Shown here: in pieces, positions 10,032 to 18,642 of the stretch
Position numbering within the stretch: the stretch's first letter is position 1
Layout of the letters: each line of letters opens with the position of its first letter
From: Cupriavidus cauae
GTDB lineage: Bacteria > Pseudomonadota > Gammaproteobacteria > Burkholderiales > Burkholderiaceae
DNA length: 64,000 bases
NCBI RefSeq assembly: GCF_008632125.1
Contig: NZ_VWRN01000053.1
Location: 62,001-126,000, forward strand
Direction of reading: 5' to 3'
Translations under genes and position numbers: made by a program
Notes under the pieces: generated by a model
What the model was told of the DNA's origin: nothing
Databases searched by the model: none
Seen by the model: the letters and a program-made list of their open reading frames with translations, nothing else

Positions 10032-10595
10032 TTACTTCGATGCCGCGGTGACTTCCTTCTCGGCGGCGTCGCGCATCGACTTGCCGACCTGCGGGCCGTA
10101 CTTCTGCATCATCGAGCCCCAGATTTCCTGGGTCGCCTTACCCTGGTTCGCCATGAACTTCTGGCCGGTCGGCGACTTCAGGAAGGTGGTCAGGTCGCGG
10201 ATTTCCTGGGCGGTGTAGTACTTGCCGAAGGCGTCATAGTGCGCCTTGATCGCGTCGTTCTTGAACGCGTCGGTGCCGAACTGCTTGCCGGCGCCGTCGA
10301 CCATGCGCTGCACCGCGCCGTTCTTCTTCAGCTTCTCGACCGCGGCCTGCTTCTGCGCGTCGCTCAGCGTCTTGTTCTCGACCAGCACCTGTTCGAGCAC
10401 CAGCGGCGCTTCCTGCTTGGCGCCGGCCTGCCAGTTCTCGGCCTGGCCCTTGACGGCCTGGTCGGCCTGCATCACGGACAGCAGTTCCTTGATCGCCGCG
10501 GTCTTGTCCGCGTCCTGCGCGCGCGCATGCTGCGCGACCATCAAGGCCGGAACAAAAGCAGCCAGCACAGCAATACGTCGAGTGGTGTTGAGCAT
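10032..10595 (-). CDS. Secreted DUF2059-domain protein
   Basis: A 187-residue protein with a clear Sec signal peptide (basic start, hydrophobic core, cleavage after AQHARA near residue 26). The mature part is helical and Lys/Gln-rich and ends with a DUF2059 region (YDAFGKYYTAQEIRDLTTFL, then SPTGQKFM). The family is periplasmic and of unknown function. It lies between gyrA and serC on the same strand and is closed off by its own terminator, so it is probably a separate unit. Confidence 0.85.
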   Translation of the reverse strand: MLNTTRRIAVLAAFVPALMVAQHARAQDADKTAAIKELLSVMQADQAVKGQAENWQAGAKQEAPLVLEQVLVENKTLSDAQKQAAVEKLKKNGAVQRMVDGAGKQFGTDAFKNDAIKAHYDAFGKYYTAQEIRDLTTFLKSPTGQKFMANQGKATQEIWGSMMQKYGPQVGKSMRDAAEKEVTAASK

Positions 10596-10676
10596 TATGA
10601 CTCCCTGATGAATTCGTCCGGTTTAGTCCGGTAGCGACTGGCCTAGTTCCAGCGGCCGCGCCATTGTTGCATCTGA

Positions 10677-13424
10677 TTACGATTGAGCGCCATTGTCACC
10701 ATTTGCGACATCATCGGCGCCGTTGCCGGCACCATTGTCGTCGCCGTTGGTGCCGGCATTGGTTTCGGCATTGTTTTCGGCACCGGCGCCCTCGCCTTCC
10801 GCGTCGATCTCGCCGTTGTCGCCGCCGTCGCCGTTGTCGCCATTATCGGCATCGCTTTCGACGATGCGCTGCAGGCCCGAGAGCTTGGTGCCCTCGTCGA
10901 CGTTGATCAGCGTGACGCCCTGGGTGGCGCGGCCCATCTCGCGGATTTCGGCCACCCGGGTGCGGATCAGCACGCCGCCGGTGGTGATCAGCATGATCTC
11001 GTGCTCCGGCGCGACCAGCGCGGCGGCGACCACGCGGCCATTACGCTCGCTGGTCTGGATCGCGATCATGCCCTTGGTGCCGCGGCCATGCCGAGTGTAT
11101 TCCGTGATCGGCGTGCGCTTGCCGTAGCCGTTCTCCGTCGCGGTCAGCACGCTGCCGACCGAGCCGGCATCCTCGGCATTCTCGGCCGGCGCGACCAGCA
11201 TCGCGATCACGGTCTGACCGTCGTCCAGGTTCATGCCGCGCACGCCGCGGGCCTGCCGGCCCATCGGACGCACGTCGTTCTCGTCGAAGCGCACCGCCTT
11301 GCCGGCGTCCGAGAACAACATCACGTCGTGCTGGCCGTCGGTGATCGCCGCGCCGATCAGGTAGTCGCCCTCGTCGAGGTCGACCGCGATGATGCCGGCC
11401 TTGCGCGGATTCGAGAATTCGGTCAGCGCGGTCTTCTTGACGGTGCCGCGGGCGGTCGCCATGAAGATGAAGTGCTCGGCGTCGAACTGGCGCACCGGCA
11501 GGATCACCGTGATCTTCTCGCCTTCCTGCAGCGGGAACATGTTGACGATCGGCCGGCCGCGCGAGGTGCGCGAGCCCTGCGGGACCTCATAGACCTTCAG
11601 CCAGTAGAGCCGGCCGCGGTTCGAGAAGCACAGGATGTAGTCGTGCGTGTTGGCGACGAACAGCGTATCGATCCAGTCGTCGTCCTTGGTCGCCATCGCC
11701 TGCTTGCCCCGGCCGCCACGCTTCTGCGCGCGGTATTCCGAGATCGGCTGGCTCTTCATATAGCCGCTGTGCGACAGCGTGACCACCATGTCCTGCGGGG
11801 TGATCAGGTCCTCGGTATCGAGCTCGGTCGCGTTCAGCTCGATCTGCGAACGGCGGTCGTCGCCGAATTCGGCGCGGATCGCGGTCAGTTCGTCGGTGAT
11901 GATGGTGGTAATGCGCTCTGGACGGGCCAGGATGTCGAGCAGGTCGGTGATGGCGTCCATCACGTCGCGGTACTCCTGCACGATCTTGTCCTGCTCCAGG
12001 CCGGTCAGGCGCTGCAGGCGCATCTGCAGGATTTCCTGGGCCTGGGAGTCGGACAGGCGGTACAGGCCGTCGTCCTGCATGCCGAACACCGGGGGCAGGC
12101 CATCTGGACGGTAGGCCGCGCGGCCGCCCGGGGTGTCGGTCTCGGCGCGCGCCAGCATCTCGCGCACCAGCTGCGAATCCCAGGATTTGGCCATCAGTTC
12201 CTGCTTGGCGATCGGCGGGGTCGGCGCGGCCTTGATGATCGCGATGAACTCGTCGATGTTGGCCAGCGCCACCGCCAGGCCCTCCAGCACATGGCCGCGC
12301 TCGCGGGCCTTGCGCAGTTCGAACACGGTGCGGCGGGTCACCACCTCGCGCCGGTGCGACAGGAAGCACTCCAGCATCTGGCGCAGGTTCAGCAGGCGCG
12401 GCTGGCCGTCCACCAGCGCCACCATGTTCATGCCGAAGGTGTCCTGCAGCTGGGTGTTCTTATATAGGTTGTTCAGAACGACCTCGGGCACCTCGTTGCG
12501 CTTGAGCTCGATCACCACGCGCATGCCGGACTTGTCCGATTCGTCGCGGATATCGGAGATGCCCTCGATCTTCTTCTCGGTGACGAGCTCGGCGATGCGC
12601 TCCAGCAGCGTGCGCTTGTTCACCTGGTAGGGCAGCTCGTCGATGATGATCGCCTGGCGCTGGCCGCGGTCGATATCCTCGAAGTGGGTACGTGCTCGCA
12701 TCACCACACGGCCGCGGCCGGTGCGGTAGCCTTCGCGCACGCCCTGGATGCCGTAGATGATGCCCGCGGTCGGGAAATCGGGCGCCGGAATCAGTTCGAT
12801 CAGCTCGTCGACCGTCGCCTGCGGATTGCGCAGCAGGTGCAGGCAGCCGTCGACCACTTCGTTCAGATTGTGCGGCGGGATATTGGTGGCCATGCCGACC
12901 GCAATACCCGACGAACCGTTGATCAGCAGATTCGGGATACGGGCCGGCAGGATTTGCGGCTCGTTTTCGGAGCCGTCGTAGTTCGGGACGAAATCGACGG
13001 TTTCCTTGTCGATGTCCAGCAGCATTTCATGCGCTATCTTGGACAACCGGATTTCCGTATAACGCATGGCTGCGGCATTGTCGCCGTCGACCGAACCGAA
13101 ATTGCCCTGGCCGTCGACCAGCATATAACGCAGCGAAAAATCCTGCGCCATGCGGACGATGGTGTCGTAGACCGCGGTATCGCCGTGCGGGTGATATTTA
13201 CCAATCACATCGCCGACGATACGCGCCGACTTCTTATAGGGGCGGTTCCAGTCGTTGTTCAGCTCGTGCATCGCAAACAGCACTCGCCGATGGACGGGCT
13301 TCAGGCCGTCCCGTACATCGGGAAGCGCGCGCCCGACGATCACGCTCATCGCGTAATCCAGGTACGAGCGACGCATTTCCTCTTCGAGGGAGACCGGAAG
13401 GGTTTCTTTGGCGAATTGATCCAT
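10677..13424 (-). CDS. gyrA: DNA gyrase subunit A with an acidic Asn/Gly tail
   Basis: GyrA cuts and rejoins DNA during negative supercoiling, paired with GyrB. The start MDQFAKETLPVSLEEEM and the catalytic tyrosine Y122 (in AAMRYTEIRLS) are clear. Quinolone-determining positions read T83 and D87 in HPHGDTAVYDTIVR, with no resistance change evident. The C-terminal beta-pinwheel repeats include a GyrA box (QKRGGRGKQ). At 915 residues it is longer than E. coli GyrA (875). Residues 857-915 are an acidic Asn/Asp/Gly/Glu/Ala tail (for example DADNGDNGDGGDNGE). Acidic GyrA tails are known to tune supercoiling activity. Confidence 0.96.
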   Translation of the reverse strand: MDQFAKETLPVSLEEEMRRSYLDYAMSVIVGRALPDVRDGLKPVHRRVLFAMHELNNDWNRPYKKSARIVGDVIGKYHPHGDTAVYDTIVRMAQDFSLRYMLVDGQGNFGSVDGDNAAAMRYTEIRLSKIAHEMLLDIDKETVDFVPNYDGSENEPQILPARIPNLLINGSSGIAVGMATNIPPHNLNEVVDGCLHLLRNPQATVDELIELIPAPDFPTAGIIYGIQGVREGYRTGRGRVVMRARTHFEDIDRGQRQAIIIDELPYQVNKRTLLERIAELVTEKKIEGISDIRDESDKSGMRVVIELKRNEVPEVVLNNLYKNTQLQDTFGMNMVALVDGQPRLLNLRQMLECFLSHRREVVTRRTVFELRKARERGHVLEGLAVALANIDEFIAIIKAAPTPPIAKQELMAKSWDSQLVREMLARAETDTPGGRAAYRPDGLPPVFGMQDDGLYRLSDSQAQEILQMRLQRLTGLEQDKIVQEYRDVMDAITDLLDILARPERITTIITDELTAIRAEFGDDRRSQIELNATELDTEDLITPQDMVVTLSHSGYMKSQPISEYRAQKRGGRGKQAMATKDDDWIDTLFVANTHDYILCFSNRGRLYWLKVYEVPQGSRTSRGRPIVNMFPLQEGEKITVILPVRQFDAEHFIFMATARGTVKKTALTEFSNPRKAGIIAVDLDEGDYLIGAAITDGQHDVMLFSDAGKAVRFDENDVRPMGRQARGVRGMNLDDGQTVIAMLVAPAENAEDAGSVGSVLTATENGYGKRTPITEYTRHGRGTKGMIAIQTSERNGRVVAAALVAPEHEIMLITTGGVLIRTRVAEIREMGRATQGVTLINVDEGTKLSGLQRIVESDADNGDNGDGGDNGEIDAEGEGAGAENNAETNAGTNGDDNGAGNGADDVANGDNGAQS

Positions 13425-13756
13425 TGCGGCGTGGCTTATGCGGTTGAAACGCCCGCAAGCGGAGGTCGGCACCGGATGATCCGGTGCTGCCGGCGCGGCG
13501 GGTAACATGGCATTCTAACATGCGCCGCACCGCCTCCCCGCGCCCCTCCAACCACCCTTCGCGCTGCCCCCGCCGATCCGCAGCGATGCCTCGGAACCCA
13601 AGCGGCACAAGGGTTAGCGGGCCTCGCAAGGGCCATGTTGCACAAACACCACAGGCCCCGAAGCCATGGATTGAATCGCATATATTTACTTCTTAGGAAA
13701 CGAGCCTTGTGGCACAATTCCCCAGCGAAGAGCCAGACATTGTTCGAAGTGGAGCA

Positions 13757-13785
13757 TTCGTCACCTCGAGCGAGAAGGTTATACT
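13757..13785 (+). promoter_or_regulatory. Possible ompA promoter in the gyrA-ompA divergent region
   Basis: A good -10 hexamer TATACT is at 13780-13785; the -35 (TTCGTC at 13757) is weak. This leaves a 5' leader of about 70 bases before the ompA AGGAG ribosome-binding site at 13852. The rest of 13425-13860 holds no gene and must also contain the gyrA promoter, which I could not place. Confidence 0.4.
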
Positions 13786-13860
13786 CCGAAGAATGTATGA
13801 CTTGTTTTCGTCCATTTGCTCGCAGTAACCCTGCGGTGATCTCATCCTGAGAGGAGAAAT

Positions 13861-14523
13861 ATGAAAAAATTTGCCAAGCTCGCGCTCGTTGCAGCTACCG
13901 CAGTAATGGCCGCATCCGCTCAAGCCCAGACCGCGTCGGTCCCCTACGAAAAGAAGGCCGTCAACGACAACTGGGGTAACGGTACGAGCGAGTACGTGTG
14001 GAAGAATGGCACGAACGAGCTCTGCTGGCGCGATAGCTCCTGGACCCCGGCCACGGCCAATGCTCAGTGCGATGGCGCGCTGGCTCCGGCTGCTGCCCCG
14101 GCTCCGGCTCCGGCTCCGGTCGCTCCCCCGGTTGTCTCGAGCGAGAAGGTCACCTTCGCCGCTGACACGCTGTTCGACTTCGACAAGGCTGTCCTGAAGC
14201 CGGAAGGCCGCGCCAAGCTGGACGACCTGGTGTCGAAGCTGTCGGGCATCACTCTGGAAGTGATCATCGCCGTCGGCCACACCGACTCGTTCGGTACCGA
14301 TCGCTACAACGATCGCCTGTCGATCCGCCGCGCCGAAGCCGTCAAGGCCTATCTGGTGAGCAAGGGCGTGGAAGCCAACCGCGTCTACACCGAAGGCAAG
14401 GGCGAGCGCCAGCTGAAGGTCGATCCGAAGTCGTGCAAGGGCAACCGCACCGCTCAGATCGCCTGCCAGCAGCCGAACCGCCGCGTGGAAGTCGAAGTGG
14501 TCGGTACCCGCAGCGCTCGCTGA
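13861..14523 (+). CDS. ompA: OmpA-family outer membrane lipoprotein-like/peptidoglycan-binding protein
   Basis: A 220-residue OmpA-family protein that ties the outer membrane to peptidoglycan. It has a signal peptide cut after SAQAQ (about residue 22), a short region with a Cys pair (ELCWRDSSW... NAQCDG), a Pro/Ala hinge (APAAAPAPAPAPVAPP), and a complete OmpA C-terminal domain with FDFDKAVLKPEG, GHTDSFGTDRYNDRLS and RRVEVEV. It lacks the eight-strand barrel of E. coli OmpA, as is common in Burkholderiales. No lipobox was seen, so it is probably periplasmic or surface-attached rather than lipid-anchored. An AGGAG site lies 5 bases before the ATG and a terminator follows. Confidence 0.9.
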   Translation: MKKFAKLALVAATAVMAASAQAQTASVPYEKKAVNDNWGNGTSEYVWKNGTNELCWRDSSWTPATANAQCDGALAPAAAPAPAPAPVAPPVVSSEKVTFAADTLFDFDKAVLKPEGRAKLDDLVSKLSGITLEVIIAVGHTDSFGTDRYNDRLSIRRAEAVKAYLVSKGVEANRVYTEGKGERQLKVDPKSCKGNRTAQIACQQPNRRVEVEVVGTRSAR

Positions 14524-14540
14524 TCGGTCCCGCTCCACGG

Positions 14541-14573
14541 CGAAAAAGCCCAGCGCAAGCTGGGCTTTTTTTC
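14541..14573 (+). terminator. Terminator of ompA
   Basis: AAAAGCCCAGC and GCTGGGCTTTT form an 11-bp stem with a GCAA loop, followed by a T run, starting 18 bases after the ompA stop. Confidence 0.92.
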
Positions 14574-14767
14574 GTCCTGCGTTTTCGTTCGGTCTCCGTC
14601 CCGTTCCTGCGGTCCCGCCGTCCTGCCTGCCCTCCTGGCTTGGCACCCTGCCTCGCCTCACTCGTTCACTGGGTCAGCAATTTCCTCCCGGCTCGCCTCA
14701 GGGGACGCATTTTGTTAGAGTTGCCCCAATTCCTAATGTCCCGCGCCGCCAGGCGCGCGCCAGATTC

Positions 14768-15517
14768 ATGACGCCGACTTCCCCCGTGATTCACCCCACC
14801 GTCGAAACCCACCAGATTGCGCGCAATGCCGACCTGAAGGAGATCGACAAGTTCAGCGAAATGGCCCACCGCTGGTGGGATCCGAACAGCGAATTCAAGC
14901 CGCTGCACGAGATCAACCCGCTGCGGCTGGGCTGGATCGACAGCATCGCCGACCTGCGCGGCAAGCAGGTGGTGGATATCGGTTGCGGCGGGGGCATCCT
15001 GTCCGAGAGCATGGCCCGCGCCGGCGCCACCGTGCGTGGCATCGACCTGTCGACCAAGGCGCTGAAGGTCGCCGACCTGCACAGCCTGGAATCGGGCGTG
15101 GCCGTGACCTACGAGGAGATCGCGGCCGAAGCGCTCGCCGCGCGGATGCCGGCCAGCTTCGACGTGGTCACCTGCATGGAAATGCTCGAACACGTGCCGG
15201 ACCCGGCCTCGATCGTCCGCGCCTGCGCCACGCTGGTCCGCCCCGGCGGCCACGTGTTCTTCTCGACCATCAACCGCAACCTGAAGGCGTATCTGCTGGC
15301 CGTGCTCGGCGCCGAATACGTGCTCAATATGCTGCCGCGCGGCACGCACGACTACGACAAGTTCATCAAACCCGCCGAACTTGCGCGCTTCGCCCGGCAG
15401 GCGGGCCTGGACCTGATCGAGCTGCGCGGCATGGTCTACCGGCCGCTGTCCCAGGTCTACGAGCTGAGCCGCGATACCGACGTCAATTACATGATGGCCC
15501 TGCGCCGCACCGCCTGA
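14768..15517 (+). CDS. ubiG: Ubiquinone biosynthesis O-methyltransferase
   Basis: SAM-dependent methyltransferase for both O-methylations in ubiquinone synthesis. The 249-residue protein has EIDKFSEMAHRWWDPNSEFKPLH near the N-terminus (a UbiG hallmark; the quoted run is split here as EIDKFSEMAHRW then WDPNSEFKPLH) and SAM motif I VVDIGCGGGILSESMA at about residue 69. It is followed two bases later by gph, an arrangement common in proteobacteria. Confidence 0.95.
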   Translation: MTPTSPVIHPTVETHQIARNADLKEIDKFSEMAHRWWDPNSEFKPLHEINPLRLGWIDSIADLRGKQVVDIGCGGGILSESMARAGATVRGIDLSTKALKVADLHSLESGVAVTYEEIAAEALAARMPASFDVVTCMEMLEHVPDPASIVRACATLVRPGGHVFFSTINRNLKAYLLAVLGAEYVLNMLPRGTHDYDKFIKPAELARFARQAGLDLIELRGMVYRPLSQVYELSRDTDVNYMMALRRTA

Positions 15518-15519
15518 GC

Positions 15520-16194
15520 ATGCCGACCTTCGACGCTGTTTTCTTCGACCTGGACGGCACGCTGGCCGACACCGCCCCCGACCTGGCCGCCGCCGCCAAC
15601 CGGCTGGTGGTCGAGCATGGCCGCCCGCCGGTGGACTATGCGCTGCTGCGCCCGGTCGCGTCCCATGGGGCGCGCGGCCTGATCGGCGCCGCCTTCGGCA
15701 AGACGCCCGAAGACCCCGATTTCCCGGCACTGCGCGATGCCTTCCTGAACTACTACGAGGCCGATATCGCGGTGCAGACCCGGCTGTTCGACGGCATGGA
15801 AGAGGTTCTGGCCGCACTCGAAGCCGCCGGCATCCGCTGGGGTATCGTGACCAACAAGATCGCCCGCTTCACCACCCCGCTGGTCAATGCGATTGGCCTG
15901 GCGCCGCGCGCCGCCGCCGTGGTCAGCGGCGACACCACGCCCTATCCGAAGCCCCACCCCGCCCCGCTGCTGCACGCCGCGCAGGTCAGCGGCGTCGATC
16001 CGAGCCGATGCGCCTATGTCGGCGACGACCTGCGCGACATCCAGGCCGGCAAGGCGGCCGGCATGGCCACCATCACGGCGGCCTATGGCTACTGCGGCGA
16101 GGGCGAGCCACCGGAGCGCTGGGGCGGCGATCACCTGGTGCGCCATCCCAGCGAGTTGATTCCGCTGCTCACCGCGGCCGTTCCCGCCGCCTAG
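15520..16194 (+). CDS. gph: Phosphoglycolate phosphatase (HAD family)
   Basis: HAD-type hydrolase of 224 residues that removes phosphate from 2-phosphoglycolate, a product of DNA repair and oxygenation side reactions. The nucleophile motif FFDLDGTLADT is at residues 8-18; motif II appears as GIVTNK and motifs III/IV as YPKPHPAPLL and YVGDDLRDIQAG. The start ATG is two bases after the ubiG stop, so the two are probably translated from one message. Some relatives are annotated MupP (N-acetylmuramic acid 6-phosphate phosphatase), which cannot be excluded. Confidence 0.88.
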   Translation: MPTFDAVFFDLDGTLADTAPDLAAAANRLVVEHGRPPVDYALLRPVASHGARGLIGAAFGKTPEDPDFPALRDAFLNYYEADIAVQTRLFDGMEEVLAALEAAGIRWGIVTNKIARFTTPLVNAIGLAPRAAAVVSGDTTPYPKPHPAPLLHAAQVSGVDPSRCAYVGDDLRDIQAGKAAGMATITAAYGYCGEGEPPERWGGDHLVRHPSELIPLLTAAVPAA

Positions 16195-16248
16195 GGAACC
16201 GACGCGCACGCCCGGCGTCGAAAGCGGGTACAATCCGTTTTCCTTACT

Positions 16249-16607
16249 GGGGCCGACCTGGTTTCGACGTGGGTTGCAAAGCAGTAGAGGGCATACCGAG
16301 GACCCGTCACCTCGTAAATCAATGGGAACGCAATAACTGCTAACGACGAACGTTACGCACTGGCAGCCTAAGGGCCGCCGTCCTCGCACTGGCTCGCTGA
16401 CGGGCTAGGGTCGCAAGACCACGCGAGGTCATTTACGTCAGATAAGCCCTGCGGGTGTCACGACCTCAGGGACGAAAACCAAGTGACTCGCCGTCGTAGA
16501 GCGTGTTCGTCCGCGATGCGGCGGTTAAATCAAATGACAGAACTAAGTATGTAGAACTCTCTGTGGAGGATCTGCGGACGCGGGTTCGATTCCCGCCGGC
16601 TCCACCA
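16249..16607 (+). ncRNA. ssrA: tmRNA (transfer-messenger RNA)
   Basis: Rescues stalled ribosomes and tags the unfinished peptide. The 5' end begins GGGGCCGACCTGGTTTCGAC and the 3' end closes with a T-arm and GGCTCCACCA. The tag frame at 16339-16371 encodes ANDERYALAA and a TAA stop after the resume alanine. A -10 box TACAAT is at 16229-16234. The length (about 359 nt) is normal. The 3' end is the attachment site of the island that follows; the gene remains complete because the island carries a replacement 3' end. Confidence 0.96.
16574..16593 (+). other. attL: island attachment core inside the ssrA 3' end
   Basis: GCGGACGCGGGTTCGATTCC in the T-arm of ssrA is repeated, with one to three changes, at about 54,310, 56,553, 58,278 and 60,026. 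Integration of islands into the 3' end of ssrA is well known for tyrosine recombinases. The right-hand copy at 60,026 keeps the same 14-base distance to the CCACCA end. Confidence 0.8.
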
Positions 16608-16614
16608 TAATGTG

Positions 16615-16647
16615 AAATCCCAACCCTTATCCGGTTGGGATTTTTTT
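16615..16647 (+). terminator. Island-supplied ssrA terminator
   Basis: AAATCCCAACC and GGTTGGGATTT form an 11-bp stem with a seven-base loop followed by TTTTTT, 8 bases after the tmRNA end. It lies inside the island boundary, so it replaces the original terminator, which probably survives at 60,097. Confidence 0.88.
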
Positions 16648-16873
16648 GCCCGTTCCCCCTGTGTTGGCGCGGTTTCCGGGCATGGCCTCGCGAGCGCCAC
16701 CCCTGCGAAGGCGGCGTTTTCACCCCATTCGGGGCCTCTCCGTTCTCAGTTTTCTCTGGTGGTCTCGCGAGCGTTCGCGAGATCACTTCCTTGGCTGGCA
16801 AGGGCTCTGAGGCGGTCGGTTGTGGTCGGAGACTGCTGCAGCGCTGGCGACCGAGAACCGCACAGGCGGGTTT
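16648..16873. other. Left island edge, no gene seen
   Basis: Sequence between the ssrA terminator and the cadR stop codon. Islands at ssrA usually carry their integrase here; no integrase gene or recognisable fragment was found in any frame. Confidence 0.5.
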
Positions 16874-17353
16874 TTACGACGCTGTTGACTCTGCGCCTGA
16901 GCGCTCATGTCCACCTTTACGGCCTAGTTTCACGCCTGTCGGGTTATCTGCGTTCGCACCGGTCGTATCCCGCAGAGACTCCAACGCACCACATTCCCCA
17001 ATGCATACCCCGCCGGCGCAGGCGCTGCGAATGCCCTGGATTTGCTTACGCAAAGCCTTGAGCTCAGAAATACGTCCTTCGACCAGTCGCAGGTGTTCAT
17101 CGAGCAGCACATTGACATCGTCACAGGGCTTGGCCGGGTCGTCCTGTAAGTGCAGCAACACCCGAATTTCGTCATGAGTCATGTCCAGCGACCGGCAGCG
17201 CCGGATGAAGGCCAGCCGGTCGACATGATGAGCGCCGTAGTCGCGGTAGTTGTTGCTGCCACGGGCGGGCGGTTCCAGCAGTCCCTCCACCTCGTAGAAC
17301 CGGATCGTGGAAACCCGGCACCCCGTCAGTGCTGCAAGTTCGCCGATTTTCAT
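16874..17353 (-). CDS. cadR: MerR-family Cd/Pb-responsive regulator (CadR/PbrR type)
   Basis: A 159-residue MerR-family activator. The winged HTH at residues 1-70 (MKIGELAALTGCRVSTIRFYE split after GCR) is followed by a dimerisation helix and a metal site with Cys77 (KPCDD) and Cys112/Cys117/Cys121 (CAGGVCIGEC), the CadR/PbrR arrangement. It is divergent from a CDF metal transporter, and a dyad with 19-bp promoter spacing lies between them. The C-terminal 30 residues are basic and Gly-rich and less conserved. It probably senses Cd(II), Pb(II) or Zn(II); the exact metal cannot be read from sequence. Confidence 0.88.
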   Translation of the reverse strand: MKIGELAALTGCRVSTIRFYEVEGLLEPPARGSNNYRDYGAHHVDRLAFIRRCRSLDMTHDEIRVLLHLQDDPAKPCDDVNVLLDEHLRLVEGRISELKALRKQIQGIRSACAGGVCIGECGALESLRDTTGANADNPTGVKLGRKGGHERSGAESTAS

Positions 17354-17371
17354 GAAAACTCTCCTGAGGGC

Positions 17372-17402
17372 TTGACTCTACAGTTACTTGAGGGTTTCTA
17401 AT
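17372..17402 (+). promoter_or_regulatory. MerR-type promoter/operator of the CDF transporter
   Basis: A -35 TTGACT (17372) and a -10 TCTAAT (17397) are 19 bp apart, the long spacing that MerR-family activators correct by twisting DNA. An imperfect 21-bp dyad (ACTCT...GAGGGT, 17375-17395) fills the spacer. Confidence 0.8.
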
Positions 17403-17422
17403 GGGTGCAGGAGAACAAAACT

Positions 17423-18550
17423 ATGAAAACATGTCAAGGCAGTACCTGCTCTGGCGGGTGCACATCGGACCAAATCAACACCCCCGTCTCGACCAGCGCA
17501 ATGCCGCCCGGTCGAGCTGAAGCGTTTTCCAGCGTGTTTGCTATCCCGAAGATGGATTGCCCTTCGGAGGAGAACCTCGTCCGGATGGCGTTGGCGGGGA
17601 CCGAAGGCGTGACAGCACTGGAATTCGATCTGGCCACGCGGCGTCTCACGGTCACGCATAGCGGTGAAGCGGAGCGCATCGAGGCGAAGCTCCGTCCGCT
17701 GAACCTTGACGCGGCGCTCATCGAGACTGCGGCAGCGAAGTCGACAGTCGGCACCCTGACCCGCTTCTCCATCCCCAAGATGGATTGCCCCTCCGAAGAG
17801 AACTTGATTCGCATGGCGTTGGCCGATCAGGCGGGTATCGGGACGCTGTCGTTCGATCTGCGCAAACATGAGCTGTCGGTCATCCACATGGGGCCGACGG
17901 AGGACATCCTCGGCAAGCTGGCCCCCCTGAATCTGAATGCTGAGCTCATCGATTCGGTGCCTCAAGGAAATGTGCCCTTGGCCAGACCGGACCCTGAAGG
18001 CGACGCTTCGGAAGCCCGTACGCTGAAGGTCATGCTGGCCATCAACGGCACCATGTTCGTCTTTGAGATGCTGGTGGGCTTGATCGCGCAGTCGACCGGG
18101 CTGATCGCCGATTCGCTTGACATGTTTGCCGATGCGGCTGTGTACGGACTTGCGCTGTACGCAGTCGGACGCGCCGCGGGCATGAAAATCAGAGCCGCCC
18201 ATTTCGCCGGATGGCTTCAGATGGCGCTGGCACTTGGCGCTTTGGGCGAGGTGCTGCGCAGGGCCGTGTTCGGCAGCGAGCCGCAATCGAGCTTGATGAT
18301 TGGCGTCGGGCTCATTGCCCTCGTGGCCAACGTGACCTGCCTCGTACTCATCGCCCGCAAGCGGGATCGCGGTGTGCACATGACGGCCAGCTACATCTTC
18401 TCGGCCAACGATGTCATCGCCAATCTGGGCGTGGTCGCCGCAGGCTTGTTGGTGGCATGGACCGGCTCACCCTATCCGGACCTTGTCATCGGTAGCATTA
18501 TCGGCGTGGTCGTACTCAGCGGCGCACGGCGCATCCTGAAGCTGAAGTGA
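17423..18550 (+). CDS. CDF-family heavy-metal efflux transporter with two N-terminal HMA-like domains
   Basis: A 375-residue protein. It opens with a Cys-rich stretch (CQGSTCSGGC), then two tandem heavy-metal-associated-like domains, each with IPKMDCPSEEN (about residues 42 and 117). A cation diffusion facilitator membrane domain of about six helices follows (from residue ~195), with metal-ligand patterns DSLDMFADAAVY and SANDVIANLG. CDF proteins expel Zn, Cd or Co in exchange for protons. The ATG at 17423 has an AGGAG site 10 bases upstream. It is divergent from cadR and presumably induced by it. The duplicated MDCPSEE motif contains one Cys where classical HMA domains have CxxC. Confidence 0.85.
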   Translation: MKTCQGSTCSGGCTSDQINTPVSTSAMPPGRAEAFSSVFAIPKMDCPSEENLVRMALAGTEGVTALEFDLATRRLTVTHSGEAERIEAKLRPLNLDAALIETAAAKSTVGTLTRFSIPKMDCPSEENLIRMALADQAGIGTLSFDLRKHELSVIHMGPTEDILGKLAPLNLNAELIDSVPQGNVPLARPDPEGDASEARTLKVMLAINGTMFVFEMLVGLIAQSTGLIADSLDMFADAAVYGLALYAVGRAAGMKIRAAHFAGWLQMALALGALGEVLRRAVFGSEPQSSLMIGVGLIALVANVTCLVLIARKRDRGVHMTASYIFSANDVIANLGVVAAGLLVAWTGSPYPDLVIGSIIGVVVLSGARRILKLK

Positions 18551-18642
18551 AGGTAAGCGTTCCGGAGCGATTGTCAGCGAGTTTTCAGGCGAACCATTCC
18601 AGAACCGCCTCGAAGGCGTTCGGCGTGGTTGGGCTCGGCGCA

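Noticed and set aside
13054..13180. Quinolone-resistance changes in gyrA
   Set aside because: Positions 83 and 87 read Thr and Asp; Thr83 is common as wild type in this group, so no resistance call is made.
16466..16801. Minus-strand frame across the tmRNA 3' end containing a GGNRTRVRRSSTES-like phrase
   Set aside because: This phrase is the usual mistranslation of tRNA/tmRNA T-arms, not a protein.
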